From Monarcha castaneiventris obscurior (Eukaryota > Chordata > Aves > Passeriformes > Monarchidae), in the NCBI GenBank assembly GCA_026261815.1, contig JAMPIT010000437.1, positions 5,220,001 to 5,284,000 of the forward strand: a stretch of DNA of 64,000 nt, given 5' to 3'. The notes below the pieces were generated by a model. The model made no database searches and was not told the DNA's origin. It saw only the letters and a program-made list of their open reading frames with translations. Positions 24,139 through 34,480 of this stretch are shown in pieces. The position numbers and the translations under genes were made by a program. Position 1 is the first letter of the stretch. Every line of letters begins with the position of its first letter.

Positions 24139-24425
24139 TGCATGCCAGCTTATTACATGTGTGCATGCTGCTTTTCTCTGTGTGCATTTGTCCTTGCTTT
24201 TTGATTGATTTATTTATTTTTTTCTTTCTGTCTACACTCATTTTTTTTCTCCCACAGCACATGTATTTTTTAGGTCAAAGTTGGTGCCTAATTCTCATTG
24301 CCACCCACTGACTTCTGGGAAGATGCATCAACATCTTTTCCATTGCATGTGCAGGCACAACAAGTTGAGAATCTTCCGCACCTAATAAAGCAGGTCATAT
24401 TTAAGTTAGATAGTGGTGTTGCATG
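24139..24425 (+). promoter_or_regulatory. Four TGCATG elements, candidate RBFOX splicing silencer
   Basis: Four exact hexamers lie 345, 322, 140 and 64 nt upstream of the cassette exon. By base frequency about 0.1 would be expected in 449 nt. RBFOX1/2/3 bind UGCAUG and control neuronal cassette exons in a position-dependent way. Function is inferred. Confidence 0.6.
24384..24389 (+). terminator. Intronic AATAAA, candidate poly(A) signal
   Basis: A canonical hexamer in 'cctaataaagc', followed about 20 nt later by a GT-rich stretch (gtggtgttgc, 24412-24421), the arrangement of a vertebrate cleavage site. It lies in the intron before the cassette exon and could give truncated NLGN1 mRNAs. No direct evidence of use. 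Confidence 0.3.
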
Positions 24426-24483
24426 CTCCTACTGTCTGTGACGGAGCTCCATGTTATTTTCTAGTCTTCTATTCATTTTTCAG

Positions 24484-24543
24484 TCAAAAGAATATCCAAG
24501 GAATGTGCCAGAAAACCCGGCAAGAAAATTTGTAGAAAAGGAG
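24484..24543 (+). CDS. NLGN1: Neuroligin-1 site A cassette exon (20-aa insert)
   Basis: This 60-nt exon joins in phase 1 (GAT G|TC AAA AGA) and adds 20 residues starting VKRISKEC and ending KKICRKG, the NLGN1/NLGN3 splice-site A insert, identical to the mammalian NLGN1 insert as I remember it. Because 60 is divisible by three, it can be skipped without a frameshift, placing G|AC (Asp) at the junction instead. It has nine Lys/Arg and one Glu, so it is strongly basic; this surface insert has been linked to heparan-sulfate binding and synaptogenic activity. Its two cysteines, nine residues apart, probably form a local disulphide. Flanks: acceptor 'attcatttttcag' ending at 24483, with a modest pyrimidine tract, and a strong donor 'gag|gtatgt' at 24544. 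A weak acceptor with a strong donor suits regulated inclusion. Confidence 0.95.
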
Positions 24544-24560
24544 GTATGTATAAAGTGGAC

Positions 24561-24578
24561 AAAAAAAAAAAAAAAAAA
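24561..24578 (+). repeat. Poly(A) run, 18 A, next to the cassette exon donor
   Basis: An uninterrupted A18 begins 18 nt after the site A exon. It is a mononucleotide microsatellite likely to vary in length between individuals, and close enough to the donor to affect splicing-factor binding. Confidence 0.9.
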
Positions 24579-24763
24579 TTACGGGGGAGAGATCGAAACC
24601 TTGCAAAAGGAGGACGAATAATACAGGTGAAAGAGGCTGATTGCTGGTGCTGTGAGCTGTTAGGGGCTGTCTTGTCCTGGTGGAGAGGTATTTAAAGAGA
24701 GGACCATGTACAGCAGATAAGAAGATAATTGTTGTGAAGCCGGGACTCAGTTGCACCTGATCA

Positions 24764-24784
24764 TCTCTCTCTCGCGCTCTCTCC
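24764..24784 (+). promoter_or_regulatory. CU-rich tract, candidate PTBP site
   Basis: 'tctctctctcgcgctctctc' followed by 'cag' resembles both a polypyrimidine-tract-binding-protein platform (repeated UCUCU) and a decoy 3' splice site. It is about 220 nt downstream of the cassette exon, within the usual range for splicing regulation. Inference only. Confidence 0.35.
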
Positions 24785-27700
24785 AGTGACAGTGTTGGCA
24801 GCTTCTCTCTTGCCCTCGAGGTTCTGGGCAGTGTCTGTAGTGGCATGAGGGACAGGAGGTTGTGTGTGGATGCAGAGGAGGGAGCTCTGTGCCCGGGGAC
24901 AGGAGGGGCTGGCACAGCCCACAGCTCTCTCTTCCCCTACTATGGCATAATGGCTGGGAAGTATTATAGCAACGCAGGGCTGAGCCCTGCACTGGCTTTC
25001 TCCAGGATACTCCTTGTTTTCTTGGAACAGTGTTAACTTTCCTGAAACGTGGATGTGAAACGTTTGGGGTTTTTTCGGGTTTTTTTTCACGCTTCTAAGA
25101 GTGTTGATTTCCTTTATTCTGTGATTACAGCTCTCTTTGTCAAGCCCAAAAACTCTTAATAGGGTTGTAGGGAGCTGTTAAAATATTGTGACATGGTACT
25201 TTGGGAACTAGGCTGCTTTTGGAAGCTTTGGAAACTTGGCTTCTCCCTTTTCCGTGTTAAATAGTATGGAACAGTTTGCAGATTTCTTTGTGAATATTTG
25301 CAAATTCCTGAAGCAGTTGACATGCAATAGAGAAGGTCTATTTTGGTACTGATTTAAAGGAGGCATTTGGTGCTAATTATGAAGCACTAATTTTGTACTA
25401 CTTTGCACATTTGTTTTGCATCAAATCACTTTTCTTTATTGTTTTCTTTAAAATAATGTGTTACCTTAGAGCTGGACTATATGTGAATTAGAATGCTTTT
25501 TGGGGTAAACAAAGAGTACTGCTGACATGCACAGTTGCCTATTAGCTGTAATCCATATTTTTTTTAATCCAGTTATTTCAAAACAAATACATTTTAGGAA
25601 AGTGTATGGCAGAAACGTTTAGAGCTGGGCAAAATTCAGCTCTATCAACACAGTATTAGGTTTTTAAGGCAGTATCTAGACTCTAAATGAAGGTGGCCTT
25701 GTTTCTAAGGCTTTAGCTCTTACAGTTCCCAGCCGCTGGTTGCAGCTAGTTGTTAATTATTAATTGTTAATTGTAGTTGCTCGATGTATGCTTTTTTTAG
25801 ATGTCTAAATCCACTTTCAGTGACTTTAAGCAATTTGTGTTGAAAGTGTCAGGCTTTGAGGCATCTTCTGTTTTCTGTTAGGGAATTTTCGCTCGGTGCT
25901 GTAAAAGTACAATTGTTTAAGCTGGATTCCCAAAGCTGGAAATGAAGATAATCAGGGTACTGTGAGCAACGTCACTTCTTCACACATCATTCAAGTTAGA
26001 ATAACTGCTGTCATTTATATGCATTCAATTAATGTGCAGTGCTGCAGCAGTTATTACGCAGTTCATCAAGCGTGTGTAATTAGCTGAGCAACTTTCACTT
26101 CCTATCACCCAGACGCTGATTCACAAAGTCATAAATAAAGATGCAGATCCCCATCATTGTTCTCAGAGAGCGTCTTTCCTATGAGAGAGCATTTAAAAAA
26201 AAAATAATCAGAAAAGTAGCAAAAGTAAAGGGAGGGAGAGCCCAGTAGCTGAGAAAGTCATGCTTATTGTCCTGTGGGCCTGCAGGAGAATAAAGAGAGT
26301 TATTTGAAATTCAGTAGGTACATTTCCACTTAGATTCATTGCACACACAGCACAATAAAAAACCTACCTTTTGCTATTGACAAATGCAGAGAACTCCTGA
26401 ATACCTTCAGCTGGGCAGCTGAGATATCTGTAGTAATCTCTGCTCTCTGAGTAACTCACACTCAACTCACCCGTGCATAACCTGAGATTTATCCTGGGCT
26501 GGGATTGCCCCCACAGCCAGTGGCAAAAGGAGTCGTGTTGCAGAACAAAGTTGCAGTAGAGTCACAGCAACTGAGCAGCAGCCACAGGTCAGAAATGGCA
26601 TCAGTTTTGTACCAAAAAGAAGAAAGGCCCAACATTCTCTCTATTGCTGGATTTTTAGGTTGCAGTCATTGCATCAGAGTTAGTGATGAAAAAGATTGGA
26701 AAGAGAAAATCTGGAAATCAGAGGCAGACTTCTACACCATCTTTTTAATTCATAAAGGATATATAAGATCAAAGTGACTGAACCAGCATCCATATGCTGG
26801 TTTGATTCTTTCTTACTACATGAAATAGATTGAATTAGATAAAAAAATAGCATTTATGCTTAATTTTCAACTGAGGGACATGAGAAAATTCAAAATTTTG
26901 AAGAATAGGGAGCAATCTGATTAAGACAGATGTAGAAATGAAAGTTCTACCCATGAGTCGTGCTAGAGGTGGTAATGAGCATTATGTCCATGACCTCCTG
27001 TTGGGGTTTGGATGTGCCCACAGCAGAGACGACAGAATGATAGGCTGAAGCTGGGTGAAAAGAAATGAGACAATTCAGCATGTTTTTTGCTAAACACAGA
27101 GGCCTGTATTTCAGTTACTTGACCTTCAATTTACTGATTCAAAAATAAAGAAAGAGCATCTGGTTTTGTGCCTTTTCCTTGAGGTACATGAAGGTCAGAG
27201 GCTGCTAATTCTGTTTTGGGTATGTGCAAACCCGTGTTTGCAAGGACTCGTTTTGGAAAATCGATGCAAAGGCATCTGATTAATTTTGTGTTACTTTTTT
27301 TGAATCTAATTTTTGTAACTCTAAATTTTAATAGGCCCTGGATTATATTGTAGGTAATACCATTTTACAGATTGGTACTAATTATATTGTTGATTATGTG
27401 ATATTTCCTGAATTTCCTGGCAAACTTTTGCATCATTTCTAGAGATTACCGGAATAGTTTTCTACTGTTTGGCATTTCAGATCTCTAATTTACCTTGAAG
27501 TCAAAGCACAAATATTTTACTTGTGGTCCAGAATGACAGGCTAACTCCTTATCCCTGAGGAAGGCAAGGGCATCCTGCTTTAGCTGCATACCTGTGGTGT
27601 TTTAACACTCTATATTCATTTCTTTGCATTGCAACAGTTTGCACCAGGAATTTCCTAATTTAATGACAACTATGTAAAGGAAATTTGGAAAGGATCACTA

Positions 27701-30700
27701 ATATGACCACTAAAAGACCCCCCAGGTGTTGTGTGTTCTGCACTTGGGATGACAGTATGCTCTTTCTTAGGAACCTGCACTAAAGCCTTCATATTGCCTC
27801 AAGGTGCCTCAAATGGGAAAATGTGGAGGCGTAGGTGGTATATCCTCAATGTCATGGAGCCAGGCATGTGCAGTTTTGGATAAATTAGTATTTGTAGGAG
27901 ATTTAGGTGTAGAATAAGGAAAGAAATCACTTGATCCTTACTTCTATGTTTAGGAATTATCAGTGGCTCAGAGACCGCCCGATATCAGTGACTTCCCCAC
28001 ATGTGGATTCTGTTTCTTATTCTAGTCAGGGCAGTGAATAAATTTTAAATGCGAAGACTCATGATCTGAACTACCTCATTTGAGAGTGTAGGATTAGACA
28101 GCTCTATTAATATTTATGCCTCCTAATGGGCTACTTGATTTTCAGAGCAAAGCTCCCCACACCATGCTTTCTTGGGTTATGGCTGTGGTTACTATGGACG
28201 CACAGAAGCAAATATACATACACACAAATATATTCATGGAACTGAAACACAAATCACACTGCTGTAATCTCATCCTGCTTTGATCTCCCTTTGTTTTCAA
28301 TAGAGAATATGTTACATCAGTTCTGTTTTGTAAGAGGCTCTGATAACCTTAGGGCTTTAAGCTTAGCAATGTGAAATATTCTTTGGAAGACTAAGTAGAA
28401 ATTTCACCTGTTACCTTGTGTTTCTGTTGAGTGTTTGTTCCAATACTCCACGTAACTACCCTAGAACTGTTTACTTATCATCAAAATCTTGGAAAAGAAG
28501 AATTAATATAACTTGTGCAGTTCCTGTGGTCTTTCTTAAATGAAGTTCTTTCTGTGAACCCATTTCAGCTCTGAAATCAACCAGAAAAGGACAAGCTGAG
28601 ACCTTTAAAATGTGTATCTCCACTGGCAAAAGTCGCCAAATGATTATCAGAGTTCTTTTTTTCTAAATATGTCATTTAGAGAATAATATCAAAGTAATGG
28701 AAGCGTAGATAGTACTTTGTCAAAAATTAATGAAATATTCCTTTCTCCATGGCCATACGAGTGAAAAATATGGAACCTAAGGCATGAGCCTGCATCACTG
28801 CAGACAAAGCTATACCAAAATAAGTTGTGTCATCAGTCAGCTAAGAACGTGCCTTTGCAGACCATTGCCAGGTCTCTGGGTCCTTGGGAGTGAGTGCCAA
28901 ACCCACAGAGCTCCTTTGTGCATACTTTGGTGTATAGCAACCCTTTAAAAGGGTTTATATCTTCATTAGGCCACTTTGAAAATTCAGAACTAATTATTTG
29001 CCCGTAGTATATTTGTGTCAGTAGTTGCCTGCACACATTTGAAGTTTCACTCCCATCCAGCCTTGTTGGCTCCTGGCTGGAGAGCCCTCATCCTCGTCCC
29101 CTGTGGTATCAGCAGCCCCAAATGTAGCCCATAATCCCAAACTCCACTGCTACTCACCAAGACACCACGATTGTTCTATTTTTCTGTTCCTTTTTGAAGC
29201 CCTGTTTTTCATTCCTCAGCTACCACTGCAGCATTTCCTATTATACTGGTAATACATGGAAGGAGATAATGAAGCAAACATTGTCTTGTACAGACCTTTT
29301 CATCCTTTCACAATCTAAAGCTGTTAGTGTCAGTTAGCAGCATTTTTCAAAGATGTGCAGTAGGTTTATGTCATATTTGAAATAAAATGCTTAAAACTCT
29401 GATGTACTTTCTCCAGCCCTCTTTCTGGGTGAGCCAGTGCTTGACAATAGAAGACTTTGCAGACTGTATTTTAAGACTCCAGTCATCTTAAATGCCATCA
29501 GCACTGGTCACAGTCCCCTGTAAATGTCTGGTTGTTCAGGCTCTGGGCTCTTGCTGACCACACAGTCATCGTGCTGTCACTGCTTTGTTCATATACCTTG
29601 ACAGTGCTTATAGCTCTAACAGGTCTTAAATTCTGATCTAATTCCATTCCTTGTCCATTATTTTACTGCTTGCTTTTCATTTTCTTCATCCTCCCCCACA
29701 CAGGCTCTAAAATAGTACTGCTACCCTGATAATGCTAAGTCGGATAAAACTGGTTTGTGCTTCTTCCCCCGGCCTTTGTTGGCTTGGACTGGTTTTACTC
29801 AGTAAACATCTGTGAGATGGTTTTCCTTTCAATCTGTTAGTTTCTAATTTATCATTTAAAGCCAGAACGGACAAATCTTATAAAAAAATAACTACATAAG
29901 TATATTTGTACATTTTCAGGAGGAACATTTGAGTAACTAATATGGCTTTTGGATAACTGTTATTTTCTACTTGTTTTTTGCCCCCTGTATTGTAGTGTTA
30001 TTCCTTTGCTCTCCTCTGTGTTAATGCTCTTCATCTCTTTGTTTCCTTATAATACACGTGGATACAAACATTTTTAGTATTCTTGGGATATTTTTTAAGC
30101 TTGAAACACAATGCTTACATATGTCAAACCATTCTTAAGGATCATCTCACAATGTTAATAATCTGCTTATAACTTGAATATTGCTCCAGTATAATTTCTT
30201 TTTATTTTTTTTTTCTAAATTCTTTTCACTCATAATTCTTTAGCCTTCTTCATTTTTACTTACTTTATGATGTCAAATTTACATGTCTTCTCCACTTTGA
30301 TATGTATGGTATTAATAATTACACTCAGCATTCAGAAATCAACTGCTTTAATGAGCTTACCATAAATGAGATTTGTTTTCAGGATATCAAACCATTTCCT
30401 TCTGTTTTAATATTAATATCTCTTATTTTACTTTCTCATGCTTGTAATAATGAGATTTATCCAAAGAAGGAGCAGCACTGAATAATGCAAGGCTAAGGGA
30501 AGTGGGACAAATCCGACTTTCAGCCATGTTTGCACCTATATTCCAACACAGTGCAGGGACCAGAGTGGTCTCTGGCTGGAACTGGATCTTCCTCAGGGCT
30601 GCTCTTGCAGAAATTGCAAGACACATGGAAATGGCATAGTCCAGGTGCTGCAGCTGATTTCCCCTTCCAGAGTTTTGCCAAAGTGTTTTGGAACATTTTG

Positions 30701-33700
30701 GCAGCAGCAGTAAATCATGTTGCTAATTCCTCTGCTGTGGGAATTCTGTTAATATCCCTTGGTGCTATCAGAGCAGGAATCAATCTGCCCTGGCAGAGTT
30801 TTGTGGGGGAGCTTTTTATGGGGGTGGATTTTGACTTTCCTATTCATACTAAGAGAACAGTAAACACACAGCAAGTTTAGTCATAGGAATATGTTTGAAG
30901 AGAGAGAAAATTCCCTGGTTGAACTGGTTTTTTCAGCTGATGAGGCTCTGTCAGTAGTTCCTTTATTGAAATATCATTGCCCTGTAGACAATGCATCTTC
31001 TGCTGGAGGTTGTGTTAATGGGGGTCTAACCAGTAGGTTTGACCAAAAAGACACATTTTGGAGGAAAGCAGAGCCAGCAGGACAGTTTGTATGTTGTCAT
31101 GGGCACTATTCACATCTTCCTGCTCTCAGTAATTTACAACTCAGTGTCTTGTGAGATGCTGAGCTCCCCTAGAATCCTTGGGTTTGGGCTACATTAATGC
31201 CAGTGGATCCGGCCCTGCAGAGCCAAAGTATTGAGTTCTCTTGTTATGATTTAATATTTAAGTAGTTTTTTAATTCTTATTTTATAATCTGTTGAAAATC
31301 ATATATATAGTATGCATAGATAATTTAGTAAGGCAGAAAAAACAGGAGAGAGGCAGCCAATTATTATTTGTGTTTGTTTTCTGAAAATCTTCCTTTTGTT
31401 AAATTTCCCCCTTTTTGTAAAGGCCTTCTTTAATTATTAGCTGAAAATCAGGTATTTATGTAATTACCATAATTATATCTACACATCTAGTGTACTTGCA
31501 ATTATTTCATTAAAAATTGTAATTATTATACAATTATAGGGGATAATGATGCCCTTGTAACATATTGCAGAAGCCCTAATTAAATGGTGGCATAAATGAA
31601 TTGGAAGAGATTTTGAAGTTTTGAATATTGTTTTATCAGAAATATCAGAAGTGATTCATCCACATTATGAACTGGCAGTAAAACCCCTGCAAAGTTATTT
31701 TGAGAAAATATTTCACAAAGCTCACGGAAAACGATTTGTCTCCATTGCATTTGTCTTTACTTTCTGTTCTCCATATTCTTACACCCAAAAGCTGTCTGGA
31801 GATTTGTAATGGAAAGGTGCACTGTGTAGGAAGCAGATTGCACAGCTTGCTGAATGTTTCTAGAAGGCTCAGCCCAGAGCAAGCACAGTTTGTACTTAGA
31901 CATCCTTTTTCTAAACACAGACAGAAACTTACCCAACAGTTGGCTGAAGGTGATGAAAAACTCCACTAAATATAAGGAGGCTTTTATTACATGCTGAGAT
32001 TCAGTGATCTCCCTATATATTGGGGTGTCCAAATTTTGCACCTCCAGGTGTTGGGGAAAGAGGAACAAAAATCCTCTTGTAGTACAGATCCTTGGGATGC
32101 TCCAGGCACAGGACATGGACTAAGCAGCGTGGATACACAGGAACCCTGTGGAGCATCTCCATTTCTCTCCTGCAGAGTGGGTGGGGAATAACTGGCAAGG
32201 GTAACATATGCCAGAATCTACCAAAACCTCAGGATCACAGATTTCTCACCCTATTTTGTGTCAACCTTCTGTAGCATACAGATGATCTCCCTTCTCTTCC
32301 TTCAGCTAATTTTAGAAGTCATCAAAAATGGCAGCAAGAGATACACAGATTTTAAGCTTGTTTTTTTCATTCTGCATTTCACATCTGACACGGTGTGTTG
32401 CTCCCTGATGAGCACACAGCCCTGACCCTGTGGCAGGAGTGGCAATGATGAGCCACCCTTACCTTGCCACCTGCCTCAACTCTGCTGGGGACAGCACCCC
32501 ACTGGTGCTCGGGGCAGGCTGGAGCTGTGCCCAAACCTGCTGGGGGGGCTCCCATTCCCATCTTGCCTCCCACCCACCAGCTGGGCTCCTCCTGCAGTCC
32601 TTGCTCCCAGTTTTGGCAGGGGAATGACTCATGCACATTCTCCCTGCTTACTTTAGATGCAGCTGGGCAGGTTAGACAAACCTTCTGTTTAATTCACTCA
32701 ATTCACTTCAGCTCGTTTTTGCTCAAGCCTGGTTAAGGAGGATTTGCAGAGTCTGCTCTAATGCAGAATTTTAAACTCCCCCAAAATGATGGGAGCGAAG
32801 CTCTGAGAAACAGGGGATCCTGGGCCAGCAATGATGTCTTGCCATGCCCTAAGCTGAAGAAAGACCATCCATCCATGGCCTGGAGAAGAGCTCCCTCTTT
32901 ACCCCACCTGGTCAGATTTCCATGTTGAGGCTGCCATGATTTGCTCATATTTTTGGGGTGTTTTCCTGAGGACTTGCTGCCCTTTAACCCAAGTTTTGCA
33001 CCACCGTTGTTGTCAACCTCCCTACAGTGCCTTTGTAGGGATTTTTTAAATTTTCTGCCAACATTACTCCTTGTTTTTTATTTAATTTTCTTTAGTATAT
33101 TACTGTTAACATAGTCAAGAGGCAAACAGAAGAGAACCAGCTGCATGTAGCTGACCCAGTGAGAACTCAGTTTCAGAGACTCCTCATTGCCAAAGCAAAA
33201 GTCTTAATGAGATGGAGCCAGTGGTAAGGGAATATGAAACATGCATTTATCTACGTATATAGGTACATCCAACAGTCATAATCAGATTTGAAAGCTCAAA
33301 GGAAAGCTAGTACAATTTTTCTTACTTGATTGCAAAATTGATATTGACTCATATTTTTTCATACTTATTTTAAAGTCCCAAAAAGAACTTGGACTTTAAA
33401 AAAAAAAAAAATGAACTTAGTAGCTGAAGGCCATATCTAAGATACTTATGTGAGACAAACAGAAGATTTTGCACATTTACTGACCCCAAGACTTTTTTAT
33501 TAACAAGATTTTCTGTGCTCTATACAATATGTTGGATCCATGAAATAGTGCTGTATATGGCTGTTGGAGAGGCAGGTTTATTTTGTGAAATTTCACAAGA
33601 AATCCCGCTGTAAACCTAGATTTTAAAATCTTAATCCTTCCCCGTTTCTCTCTGATTCTAAACACAGATGAAGTAGCTCTCCATGTGAATCAATTAATAG

Positions 33701-34144
33701 CTGTGCTATGTGGAACAGGAGAGAGAATTAAGTTGGCTTTCTACACTTTTCAGTCATTAACTGAGCCATGGGTTAATGAAAAATGGATTGCTTTTGCTCG
33801 AAACAATAACTCCTGAAACAACAAATAATTGTTGTACTTAAGAGCCAAAGGACTTGTGGTCTCTTTCAGATAGAGTCTCCATAGAAGAGGTCCCACAAAG
33901 GAAGAAGGAAAAGATGCATGGATTGTTTTTTCTTTAAAGAGCCACAAAACCCCTGATTAACTGCAATTCTTGCCTTGATGCATTTGCAGTTCAAGTACTG
34001 ACGGTGTTACCTGGCCAGAAGCACACTGTGATACAGGATCGTGCAAAATGGGTGCTTGAGTTTTACAGAGACACAGATGATTGCTGAAGGATGTCCCAGT
34101 GAAAGCCCATGCTCCAGTCTGAATTTGGGCTTGTTGGAGCAACC

Positions 34145-34480
34145 ATTCCATGGACACTCCATTCCATGCACACCCCATTCCGTGTATACCCCATTCCATG
34201 CACACCCCATTCCGTGCGCACCCCATTCCGTGCACACCCCATTCCATGCACGCCCCATTCCATGCACACCCCATTCCATGCACACCCCATTCCGTGTATA
34301 CCCCATTCCATGCACACCCCATTCCATGCACACCCCATTCCGTGTATACCCCATTCCATGCACACCCCATTCCGTGTATACCCCATTCCATGCACACCCC
34401 ATTCCATGCACACCCCATTCCGTGCACACCCCATTCCCTGCACACCCCATTCCATGCACACCCCATTCCGTGCTGTTCCC
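34145..34480. repeat. 16-bp minisatellite, 21 copies
   Basis: Exactly 336 bp of a 16-bp unit, consensus attccatgcacacccc, with no insertion or deletion in 21 copies. The first (34145) and last (34465) copies are the most diverged, the usual edge pattern. Two main variants alternate: attccatgcacacccc (type A) and attccgtgtatacccc (type B). The order A-A-B at 34257-34304 is repeated exactly at 34305-34352, a 48-bp higher-order duplication. Since 16 is not a multiple of 3, each frame reads the same 48-nt super-period, so all six frames are open and give a periodic peptide. This is a repeat artefact, not a gene. Confidence 0.97.

Larger units (their letters stand above)
24035..24483 (+). other. 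NLGN1: Short NLGN1 intron with UGCAUG cluster
   Basis: A 449-bp intron, unusually short for this gene, between the first coding exon and the site A cassette. It contains TGCATG at 24139-24144, 24162-24167, 24344-24349 and 24420-24425, plus a CGCATG at 24121-24126. UGCAUG is the RBFOX binding element; copies upstream of a cassette exon usually repress it. A strong acceptor-like sequence ends at 24257 (T8-CTCCCACAG), and an AATAAA occurs at 24384-24389. Read through the donor, the frame stays open to 24204. Confidence 0.85.
24544..34144 (+). other. NLGN1: NLGN1 large intron, proximal part
   Basis: It starts at the donor of the site A exon. The first 250 bp hold an 18-A run (24561-24578) and a CU-rich tract (24764-24784). 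No further NLGN1 exon was recognised. At 31432-31582 there is a dense cluster of AATTA cores. Open frames on either strand are short and unrelated to known families. An AT-rich block follows at about 30180-30420. Confidence 0.75.

Noticed and set aside
34145..34480. Resemblance to a CRISPR-like array
   Set aside because: Units are contiguous 16-bp tandem copies without spacers, inside a vertebrate intron.
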